Shown here: piece after piece, positions 56,972 through 64,000 of the stretch
Layout of the letters: each line of letters starts with the position of its first letter
How positions within the stretch are numbered: the first letter of the stretch is position 1
Assembly: GCF_008692035.1 (NCBI RefSeq)
Contig: NZ_VTFG01000002.1
Location: 1,984,001-2,048,000 of the forward strand
DNA length: 64,000 nt
Source: Pseudomonas marginalis
GTDB taxonomy: Bacteria; Pseudomonadota; Gammaproteobacteria; Pseudomonadales; Pseudomonadaceae
Reading direction: 5' to 3'
The notes under the pieces: model-generated
Database searches by the model: none
What the model saw: the letters and a program-made list of their open reading frames with translations, nothing else
Told to the model about the DNA's origin: nothing
Position numbers and translations under genes: made by a program

Positions 56972-59071
56972 ATGCATTCCACCATGCCTGCCCTTCGCCT
57001 GACGCCCATGACCCTTGGGCTTTCTGTTCTGCTGTCTGCCGGTTTTGCCTGTGCCGCCACCACCTTGCCCGAAACCTCGATCAGCGCCGAAGCTGACGAA
57101 GACGACCCGCGCGTCAAGGAAACCAGCACCGCGACCCGCACCGCCACACCGGTACGGTATGTGCCCCAGGCCATCGACTCGGTGAAGACCGAAAGCCTGC
57201 GCGCCTACGGCACCAACGACCTGGGCCAGGCCTTGAGCGGCATCCCCAACGTCAGCAGCGGCGCCGACACGCGCTTCGACAGTCTGCGCATCCGTGGCTT
57301 CGACGCGAGCAACGACTTCTACCTCGATGGCATTCGCGACGACAGCCAGTACGTGCGCGACCTGCACAACATCGAGCGCATCGAAGTGCTCAAAGGCCCG
57401 GCAGCCGTGCTTTACGGGCGAGGCGGCCAGGGCGGGATCGTCAACCGCGTGAGCAAACTGCCAACGGCCGGGCGCAAGTCGAGCATCGAGGCCCAGGGCG
57501 GCAGCAACGATTTGCGCAGTGTGTATGCCGACCTGAGCACCGACCCCACCGACAACATCAGCCTGCGCCTGAACATGGGCAACCAGGACAACAACAGCTT
57601 CCGCGACGGCGTCAGCGGCAATCGCCAACTGTTCGCACCGTCCATGAGCTGGCAGCTCACACCGGATCTGAACTGGCTGGTGCAATACGAATACAGCCGC
57701 TACAACCGCACGCCGGATCGCGGCATCCCCGGCGTCAACGGCCGCCCCGCCGACGTCAGTCGCAGCACCACCTACGGCGACAGCCGCGATTACATCGACG
57801 ACAAGACCCAGTCCCTGCGCTCCAAGCTGGCCTACGAACTCAACGACAACTGGCAACTGCGCCAGACCCTCGGCGTGTTCAAGCTCGACAGCGATTTCGA
57901 CAACACCTACCAGACCGCCTATGTTGCCTCGACCAATCGGGTGACGCGCCAACGCTGGCAGCAAGACCTGACCACCCTCAACGTCTTCAACAACGTCGAG
58001 CTGGAAGGAGGCTTCAGCACCTTCGGCCTGGAACACCGCCTGCTCACCGGCGTGGAGCTGGGCAGCCAGCGCCGCGATCCAAAGCTGTACACCGCCACTG
58101 CTGTGAACCGCGGTGGCCAGGCCGTGCCAGCCCTGGACCTCAACCAGCCCAACCGTCGCCTGAGCCACACCGGGCGCATGAGCGTATCGAGTAACAACCA
58201 CACCGAAGTCGAAAGCCGCGCCCTGTATGTGCAAGACCAACTGCGTCTGAACGACCAGTGGCAAGTGCTGGCCGGCCTGCGTTACGACCGTTTCGAAGTG
58301 GACACCAAAAACAAACTGCTCAATACCCGACAAGACGTCAAAAGCCACAGCACCAGCCCGCGCTTTGGCCTGGTGTGGACGCCCCTGGAACACCACTCGT
58401 TCTATGCCTCGTGGAGCAAGACCTTCTCACCGGCCGGTGGCGGCCTGATCGGCATCACCCCGAACGCCGCCGGCAGCGTCAACGACCTGAGCCCCGAGCT
58501 GACCAAGCAAAAAGAGATCGGCGTAAAAAGCGACTGGCTCGACGATCGCCTGAGCACCACCCTGGCGGTGTACGAACTGGAACTCTACAACCGCCGCACC
58601 AGCGACCCGCTGGACCGCACCATTACCCTGCTCAGCGGCCTGCAGCGCTCGCGCGGCGTGGAGCTGACAGCCACCGGCAAGATCGTCGGCAACTGGTCTG
58701 TACGCGGTGGTGTCGGCCTGCAGGATGCCAAGGTCGAGAAGGACAACAACGGCTTTGAAGGCAAGCGCGTCAGCGACGTGGCCAAGCGCAATGCAAGCCT
58801 GTTCATCACCTGGAAACCGGAGATGGGCTGGTACGCGGAAACCGGTTTGACCCTGGTCGGCGACCGTTATGCCGACAGCCTCAACACCGTGGTGCTGCCG
58901 GGTTATGGCAGTTGGGACGCGTTGGTCGGGTTCCGGCAGAAAGAATGGGATGTGCGCGCGGCGCTGAACAATATCGCCGACAAGACCTACTACGAATCGG
59001 CGACCAGTGTGGCGCAGATTCAGCCGGGCGAGCCGCGTAACCTGGTGGTGACGGGCACTTATAGCTTCTAA
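56972..59071 (+). CDS. TonB-dependent siderophore receptor without STN domain (FiuA-like)
   Basis: 699 residues. A signal peptide (LGLSVLLSAGFACA) is followed by a TonB-box region and the plug domain: RYVPQAIDSVKTESLRAYG, SLRIRGFDASNDFYLDGIRDDSQYV and RIEVLKGPAAVLYGRGGQGGIVNRVSK. A beta-barrel follows, ending in RNLVVTGTYSF with a terminal Phe. There is no secretin-like signalling domain, in contrast to the receptor at 48821. It resembles the hydroxamate/catecholate receptor group; ligand unknown. An alternative ATG is four codons further in. Its expression is probably Fur-controlled. Confidence 0.93.
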   Translation: MHSTMPALRLTPMTLGLSVLLSAGFACAATTLPETSISAEADEDDPRVKETSTATRTATPVRYVPQAIDSVKTESLRAYGTNDLGQALSGIPNVSSGADTRFDSLRIRGFDASNDFYLDGIRDDSQYVRDLHNIERIEVLKGPAAVLYGRGGQGGIVNRVSKLPTAGRKSSIEAQGGSNDLRSVYADLSTDPTDNISLRLNMGNQDNNSFRDGVSGNRQLFAPSMSWQLTPDLNWLVQYEYSRYNRTPDRGIPGVNGRPADVSRSTTYGDSRDYIDDKTQSLRSKLAYELNDNWQLRQTLGVFKLDSDFDNTYQTAYVASTNRVTRQRWQQDLTTLNVFNNVELEGGFSTFGLEHRLLTGVELGSQRRDPKLYTATAVNRGGQAVPALDLNQPNRRLSHTGRMSVSSNNHTEVESRALYVQDQLRLNDQWQVLAGLRYDRFEVDTKNKLLNTRQDVKSHSTSPRFGLVWTPLEHHSFYASWSKTFSPAGGGLIGITPNAAGSVNDLSPELTKQKEIGVKSDWLDDRLSTTLAVYELELYNRRTSDPLDRTITLLSGLQRSRGVELTATGKIVGNWSVRGGVGLQDAKVEKDNNGFEGKRVSDVAKRNASLFITWKPEMGWYAETGLTLVGDRYADSLNTVVLPGYGSWDALVGFRQKEWDVRAALNNIADKTYYESATSVAQIQPGEPRNLVVTGTYSF

Positions 59072-59088
59072 ACGTAAACCCCCTTCTT

Positions 59089-59124
59089 ATCGCAGCTGCC
59101 GAGCGCAAGCGAGGCAGCTGCGAT
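59089..59124. repeat. REP-like hairpin after the siderophore receptor
   Basis: ATCGCAGCTGCC and GGCAGCTGCGAT are perfect 12-base arms with a 12-base loop, 17 bases after the receptor stop. This is a REP-type element that can also end transcription of both convergent genes. Confidence 0.75.
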
Positions 59125-59142
59125 GAAGCCAAGGCTATTTCG

Positions 59143-59358
59143 TTAGTTACTCATCAACTCGCACAACGCGTGCATTTCAGCCTCGCTGAACAACCCCACC
59201 GGGTAGCGTTCACTCATCACACTGCGCAAATCCGGCTGCTGCCTGGCTTGTCGCGAGCCGTTTTCCTTCAACCAGAGCCCCAGCGCATGGATCGCGTCAC
59301 CGTCAACCCGCGAAGGGTGGAAGGTGCGCGTGTACATCGGGTTGATATTGGCATTCAT
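59143..59358 (-). CDS. Small hypothetical protein
   Basis: 71 residues (MNANINPMYTRTFHPSRVDGDAIHALGLWLKENG...), with GGAGAGAG ahead of the start codon. It is rich in basic and polar residues and ends in a short helical segment (SEAEMHALCELMSN). I recognise no family. The clean ribosome site and chromosomal composition support it as a real gene. Confidence 0.65.
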   Translation of the reverse strand: MNANINPMYTRTFHPSRVDGDAIHALGLWLKENGSRQARQQPDLRSVMSERYPVGLFSEAEMHALCELMSN

Positions 59359-59503
59359 TTCGGCGCTCTCTCCTGCTGCGTGAGCGGCTAACTTACTTAA
59401 GGTTTATGACAGAACTGTGCGGTCATCACCCTGGGACACTGGGGCAACACCGATACAAGAGCTATGCCAATGTCGCGTGTTTATAGGTGGGCGGACACAA
59501 AAA

Positions 59504-59533
59504 AGCCCACGACCGTGCTGGGCCGTGGGCTTG
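59504..59533 (-). terminator. Intrinsic terminator of the agmatine deiminase gene
   Basis: AAGCCCACG and CGTGGGCTT arms with a 12-base loop. On the minus strand a T-run follows, and it lies 60 bases after the aguA stop. Confidence 0.85.
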
Positions 59534-59592
59534 CTGTAGAGACCGAAACCGAGGGACGCCCGGTTGCCGGAAAGGCGTTGTTACAACTGCAC

Positions 59593-60699
59593 TCAGTTTT
59601 TATGCGGGGCCGGCTGTTGTTGGGTCAGGCAATGGATATTACCGCCACCCAGTAACAGTTCACGGCCCGGCACCATCACCACTTCGTGCTGCGGGAACAG
59701 GTCCTGCAGGATAGCCTTGGCTTCAGCGTCCAACGGGTCGTCGAAACTTGGCGCGATGATGCCGCCGTTGACGATCAGGAAGTTGACGTAGGAACCCGCC
59801 AACCGCACGGTCGGATTGCGTTCCTGTGTGCCGTCCACCGGGTCGACCCCTGCGCACTCTTCCTCAGTGGCATACAACGGCCCCGGGATCGGCATTTTAT
59901 GCACTGTGAACGAGCGCCCCTGGGCGTCGGTGCTGCTTTGCAGGACAGCCATGGCGGCGTGGCAACGTGTGTAGTTCGGGTCTTGCGGGTCGTCGGTCCA
60001 GGCCAGCAATACTTCACCTGGGCGCACGTAGCAGCAGAAGTTATCCACATGACCGTCGGTTTCGTCGTTGAACAGGCCGTCCGGCAGCCAGATGATCTTA
60101 TCCACAGCCAGGTTGGCGCTGAGCACCGCTTCGATTTCGGCACGGTCGAGGTGCGGATTACGGTTGCGATTGAGCAGGCATTCCTCGGTGGTAATCAGGG
60201 TGCCTTCGCCGTCGACGTGGATCGAACCGCCTTCCAGCACGAAGCCCTCTGTGCGGTAACGCGGCGCGCGCTCGATTTCGAGGATCTTGCCGCCCACCTG
60301 CGAGTCGCGGTTCCACGGCGAGTACAGGCCACCGTCAAAACCGCCCCAGGCGTTGAAATCCCAGTTCACGCCGCGCACTTCGCCACGGTCGTTGATCACG
60401 AACGTCGGGCCGGTATCGCGCACCCAGGCGTCATCGCTGGACATTTCCACCACACGGATATTCGGCACGTCCAGGCGGGCGCGGGCGTTTTCATACTGGC
60501 CGGCAGAAACCGCCACGGTCACCGGCTCAAACCGTGCGATGGCCTTGGCCACCGCCACGTGAGCCGCCTGCGCGGGCTTGCCGCCCAGGCGCCAGTTGTC
60601 CGGGCGCTCCGGCCACACCATCCAGGTTTGGGTCTGTGGCGCCCATTCGGCGGGCATATGGAAGCCATCGGCGCGGGGGGTGCTGTGCAGGGTGGTCAT
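59593..60699 (-). CDS. aguA: Agmatine deiminase
   Basis: 368 residues, full length. It hydrolyses agmatine to N-carbamoylputrescine and ammonia in the arginine decarboxylase route to putrescine. Guanidine-modifying superfamily motifs are visible: GFHMPAEWAPQTQTWMVWPERPDNW at the start, DDAWVRDTGPTF with active-site Asp, DGEGTLITTEECLLN with substrate-binding residues, DGHVDNFCCYV with the catalytic His, and the nucleophile Cys in LLGGGNIHCLTQQQP. No aguB gene is adjacent. A terminator follows the gene. Confidence 0.97.
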   Translation of the reverse strand: MTTLHSTPRADGFHMPAEWAPQTQTWMVWPERPDNWRLGGKPAQAAHVAVAKAIARFEPVTVAVSAGQYENARARLDVPNIRVVEMSSDDAWVRDTGPTFVINDRGEVRGVNWDFNAWGGFDGGLYSPWNRDSQVGGKILEIERAPRYRTEGFVLEGGSIHVDGEGTLITTEECLLNRNRNPHLDRAEIEAVLSANLAVDKIIWLPDGLFNDETDGHVDNFCCYVRPGEVLLAWTDDPQDPNYTRCHAAMAVLQSSTDAQGRSFTVHKMPIPGPLYATEEECAGVDPVDGTQERNPTVRLAGSYVNFLIVNGGIIAPSFDDPLDAEAKAILQDLFPQHEVVMVPGRELLLGGGNIHCLTQQQPAPHKN

Positions 60700-60820
60700 G
60701 GCGATCAGGACTCCGAATGGGGTAAAGGCCGACTTTATAACGGATAAAAATCGGCTTTAAAAGCGAACAAACAGCCCGGATGAAAAATATGACAGCTAAT
60801 CACCGATAACAATCGATTAT

Positions 60821-63721
60821 TTACAGTTGCTCATCCAGCACCTTCGACAGCATGTCGACAAAGAAGTCCACGCTACGTTTGGAGGTCACCATCGGCGGCT
60901 TGATCTTGAGGATGTTCAAATAATCGCCAGTCGGCTGCATGAAAATCCCCAGCTCCCGCAATCGATCACACAACAGGGTGGTCTCTTCGGTGGCGGGCTC
61001 CAGGGTTTGCCGGTCACGCACCAACTCCAGGCCCAGATAGAAACCGGAACCGTGAACCGCGCCTACCAGGGGATGACGGTCGATCAGTGCTTCCAGCCGC
61101 GCCTTGAAATGCCCGCCGACCACCTGGGCGTTTTCCCACAATTTTTCTTCTTCCATCACATCCAGCACCGCCATGCCGATCCGGCAACTCACCGGGCTGC
61201 CCCCCGACGATGAGAAGAAATACCCCTCGGCCTCCAATGCCTCGGCGATCTCGCGACGGGTGATCACCGCGCCAAGTGGCTGACCATTGCCCATGCCCTT
61301 GGCCATGGTGATGATGTCGGGCACCACGCCCTGCTCTTCGAAGCCCCAGAAAAAGTGCCCCATGCGGCCGTAGCCCACCTGCACTTCATCGGCGATGCAC
61401 ACGCCGCCTCGGGCACGCACCAACCCGTACACCTGCTGCAAGTAACCCGGCGGCAGGGAGATGCCGCCGGCGTTGCCGTACACCGGTTCACAGATAAACC
61501 CGGCCAGTTGGCGCTTGCTCGCAGCGACTTTCGCCAGGTTATGTTCCACGCTTCGTACGTAGTCCGGCGCACTGTCCTGCCCGCGGAATTCACCGCGATA
61601 GGTGTTCGGCGCGGTAACCGGGTGGACCCACTCCGGGCGGCTGCTCAGGGCCTGGGGATTGTCCGCAATCGAGGTGGACACCGCATCCGCCGCCACCGAC
61701 CAGCCGTGATAGGCCTCCAGCACACTGAGCATGTCGCGCCCACCGCTGTAGGCCCAGGCCAGGCGGATGGCCAGGTCGTTGGCCTCGGTGCCGCTGTTGA
61801 CCAGGAACACCCGATCCATGCCCGCCGGCGCCAGCGCCAGCAAGCGCTCGGAAAACTCGGCAATGGCGGCATAGTGAAACCGCGAGTTGGTATTGAGCAG
61901 CGACCATTGCCGCGCCGCCACCGCCGCCATGCGCGGGTGGCCGTGACCCAGTACGGCGACGTTATTGAGCATGTCCAGGTAGGAACGGCCCTGCATATCG
62001 ATCAGGTGGTTGCGCCAGCCGCGCTCGATGCGTGGCGGGTCGACGTAATAGTGCTTCTGCGAGCGGGCGAAACTGGCATCACGCCGGGCCAGCAGGGCAT
62101 GGGGGTCGAGTTCCGGTTCGGCATCGCAGGCCAGTCCCAGTAACCCCGCAGGCGAGGGGCACAAGGCTTGCCAGGCCAAGGCCCGGGACGGTGTACAAAA
62201 CAGCGGCGGTTCGAGGTCGGCACGGCACAGTTGCACGGTCAGCGGCCCATGGACCTCACCGAGAACCTGCCCCTCCACCAGCAATGAACCATGCTTCAAC
62301 CGGGTGTCCACGCCCCACAACCGCACGCTCAGCTCCACCCCTTGCACGCTCACAAGGCCATCGGCGTCCTGATGCAGCGTTCCGGCAAAAGGCGCCTCCA
62401 ACACCGTGCCCTGGGGCAGATGCAGCTCTACGTGGAGGGGGAAAGTCTGCGGTTCGGTGGCACTGTCCGGGCAGGTACGCGACAGCCGATATTGGCCATA
62501 ACGACTTGCCGCCAGCCCATGCACCGCCGCCGCCTGATCCAGCAGTTGCCGATCAATGCCGGCCAGTTCCCAGTTGCCGGCTTCGAAATGCGGGCTGAGC
62601 ACACCCAGGTCGATCAGCGCGAACTCACGCCCCACCAGGCCCGGTAACAAAGGCGCGAAGTCCTGGCTGGCAATCGAAGGCAGCGTCTCACCGACACTGC
62701 CGAGAATCGCAGCCTCCATCAGTTCAAACGGCACCGACGTCGCCACATGGAAAATTTCCCACTCGTGTTCGGCGTTTTTCAACAGGTAAGTGTTGTCCGG
62801 ATCCAGGCGTTGCTGCTGTTCGCTGCTTAGTACCAACACTGCCGCACGGGCGACGATCAGTGGCCACAACGCCTGCAATTCCTCGCGTTGCAACGGGGTC
62901 ACGGCATGGCAGGCCCGGACCGCCGGCAGGATGGCAAACGGGTCGCCCTCGGCATGGTGCAACAGGGCCGCACAGGTCACCGACAGGTCGGCAATCCGCC
63001 AGGTGTGCACCAGGTCGCCGAAATCGATGACGCCTTGCAGTTGCCAGTGCCGTTGCGCATCGCGCTGCCACACCACGTTGTCATCGGTGATGTCCATGTG
63101 CACCGCTTGCCAGGGCAGGCGGTCGGCCAGGGGGCGAATGCGCTGTTCAACCTGCTCGGCCACCTGTTCCAGTGCGGCGCGGTGGGGCAGGTTTTCCAGG
63201 GTGGCCAACAGATAGGTGATCAGTTCCCGGGCATAGCGTGGGTCCCATTGCAGGGTACGGTCCAATCCAGGGTGGGAGAAATCCGCCAGCGCGCGGCTCA
63301 TGCGCCCGCACAGGTCGCCGAAGCCTGCGATCACGTCGCGCCCCAAATGCGGCAGATGGGTCAACGGCTGGCCGTCGATATAGTCCAGCAGCCGCAGGTG
63401 CAGGGGCTGGCCATCGACCGTCACGCTCAGCAGCTCTTCACCGCCCAGGGCCTTGATGACCTTGGGCACCCGCACGGCCTGCAGGGTGTCGAGGGCCGCG
63501 TGCTGGGCCTGCAGCTCAATCGCCGCATAGTCGCCCCGGCAGATTTTCAGAACAAACCGACCGCGGGCACTGTCGATTTTGTAATTGAGGTCTTGCTGGC
63601 TGCCCAGTGATTGCAGGGTGCCCGTGAGGCCGTAGTGCTGCTCGAGCAATTGCGCTGCCTGGTCGGGGCCTACTTGCGGGCAGGGTAGATTGGCGCGATG
63701 GATCAACGTAGCAAGCAGCAT
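60821..63721 (-). CDS. Kinase–M23-like–class III aminotransferase fusion protein
   Basis: 966 residues from the ATG at 63721, which has GAGG nine bases upstream; an ATG at 63760 gives 13 more residues but no ribosome site. Three modules are seen. An aminoglycoside-phosphotransferase-like kinase spans about 20-320, with the catalytic loop VHMDITDDNVVW and the metal motif VIDFGDLV. A short domain with peptidase M23-like features (about 430-530; GTVLEAPFAGTLHQDADG, RLKHGSLLVEGQVLGEVHG) follows. A class III PLP aminotransferase (about 590-960) has the PLP Lys in IITMAKGMGNGQPLGAV. Related proteins act on phosphorylated amino-alcohols, but the substrate is unknown. Confidence 0.92.
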   Translation of the reverse strand: MLLATLIHRANLPCPQVGPDQAAQLLEQHYGLTGTLQSLGSQQDLNYKIDSARGRFVLKICRGDYAAIELQAQHAALDTLQAVRVPKVIKALGGEELLSVTVDGQPLHLRLLDYIDGQPLTHLPHLGRDVIAGFGDLCGRMSRALADFSHPGLDRTLQWDPRYARELITYLLATLENLPHRAALEQVAEQVEQRIRPLADRLPWQAVHMDITDDNVVWQRDAQRHWQLQGVIDFGDLVHTWRIADLSVTCAALLHHAEGDPFAILPAVRACHAVTPLQREELQALWPLIVARAAVLVLSSEQQQRLDPDNTYLLKNAEHEWEIFHVATSVPFELMEAAILGSVGETLPSIASQDFAPLLPGLVGREFALIDLGVLSPHFEAGNWELAGIDRQLLDQAAAVHGLAASRYGQYRLSRTCPDSATEPQTFPLHVELHLPQGTVLEAPFAGTLHQDADGLVSVQGVELSVRLWGVDTRLKHGSLLVEGQVLGEVHGPLTVQLCRADLEPPLFCTPSRALAWQALCPSPAGLLGLACDAEPELDPHALLARRDASFARSQKHYYVDPPRIERGWRNHLIDMQGRSYLDMLNNVAVLGHGHPRMAAVAARQWSLLNTNSRFHYAAIAEFSERLLALAPAGMDRVFLVNSGTEANDLAIRLAWAYSGGRDMLSVLEAYHGWSVAADAVSTSIADNPQALSSRPEWVHPVTAPNTYRGEFRGQDSAPDYVRSVEHNLAKVAASKRQLAGFICEPVYGNAGGISLPPGYLQQVYGLVRARGGVCIADEVQVGYGRMGHFFWGFEEQGVVPDIITMAKGMGNGQPLGAVITRREIAEALEAEGYFFSSSGGSPVSCRIGMAVLDVMEEEKLWENAQVVGGHFKARLEALIDRHPLVGAVHGSGFYLGLELVRDRQTLEPATEETTLLCDRLRELGIFMQPTGDYLNILKIKPPMVTSKRSVDFFVDMLSKVLDEQL

Positions 63722-63874
63722 GGGCGTGGCCTCGTTTTTTTCAGGGGTGTATATCGCCATTGTTCAGGTGAGTTAGGCAACCCCCCTACGCATACCGCGC
63801 TTGCGCCTATCTTCCGCACAACTCAAGCTATGCTTCATTCGCTTAATGTCCGTCTAAGGAAAAGGCCCTCCGAC

Positions 63875-64000
63875 ATGCGCATTCTCATCACCGGCGGCGC
63901 TGGATTTATCGGCTCCGCCCTGATCCGCCATCTGATTCAAAACACCGAACACGAAGTGCTCAATCTGGACAAACTTACGTATGCAGGCAATCTGGAATCA
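63875..64000 (+). CDS. rfbB: dTDP-glucose 4,6-dehydratase, 5' part only
   Basis: The first 42 codons before the window edge read MRILITGGAGFIGSALIRHL..., a Rossmann start with the NAD-binding GGAGFIGS motif, followed by VLNLDKLTYAGNLES, which is diagnostic of RfbB/RmlB. The enzyme makes dTDP-4-keto-6-deoxyglucose in dTDP-rhamnose synthesis. TAAGGAAAAGG lies upstream. The rest is outside the window. Confidence 0.93.
   Translation, partial: MRILITGGAGFIGSALIRHLIQNTEHEVLNLDKLTYAGNLES

Noticed and set aside
56819..58396. Minus-strand open frame of 525 codons
   Set aside because: Antisense to the TonB receptor at 56972; a repetitive Val/Ala/His-rich translation without motifs.

Overview
This is a GC-rich chromosomal segment of a Pseudomonas of the P. 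fluorescens group. The evidence is gene content and order: hisB-hisH-hisA-hisF with a DUF2164 gene, mutY-yggX, gabP, a complete ten-gene wss acetylated-cellulose operon (the wrinkly-spreader locus known from P. fluorescens SBW25), oprD-type porin, agmatine deiminase, FecI/FecR iron signalling, and REP-type palindromes of the kind common in this group. The species is an inference.

Layout. 0-7 kb: end of a CtpA-type protease, a divergent polysaccharide deacetylase, a periplasmic binding protein, the histidine genes (minus strand) and an OFA-family MFS transporter. 7-16.5 kb: asmA-mutY-yggX, tRNA-Phe, a GT39-like membrane glycosyltransferase, a BASS/arsenite-type carrier, a ParE-type toxin-antitoxin pair, an alpha/beta hydrolase and a small conserved protein. 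16.5-22.7 kb: gabP and a basic-amino-acid-type ABC importer (ATPase, binding protein, two permeases) followed by a methyltransferase. 22.9-38.5 kb: wssJ to wssA on the minus strand. WssA-E are the cellulose synthase core, WssF-I the acetylation module (WssG/H/I resemble AlgF/AlgI/AlgJ), and WssJ is a second MinD-like protein with its own upstream region. 39.0-47.2 kb: a lipoprotein, tRNA-Thr, and a 6.8-kb island integrated at the tRNA 3' end, then a decayed toxin-antitoxin locus. 47.2-59.1 kb: FecI-like sigma factor, FecR, TonB receptor, an orphan AAA ATPase, an M48 peptidase, an OprD porin and a second siderophore receptor. 59.1-64 kb: agmatine deiminase, a kinase-aminotransferase fusion, and the start of rfbB/rmlB.

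Most interesting region. The island (39688-46496) carries a P4-type integrase and, at the far end, six same-strand genes of visibly lower GC. The first five have overlapping starts and stops. They encode a metallophosphoesterase, a thymidylate-kinase-like protein with altered nucleotide-binding residues, a protein that I read as a thymidylate-synthase-fold paralog with Ser at the catalytic Cys position, a MazG-type pyrophosphohydrolase, a thymidylate-synthase-family enzyme with the catalytic Cys but unusual neighbouring residues, and a small unknown protein. This looks like a self-contained thymidylate/deoxyuridylate nucleotide module on a mobile element. It is a good candidate for an undescribed phage-defence or nucleotide-modification system. 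That function is inference; nothing in the sequence proves it.
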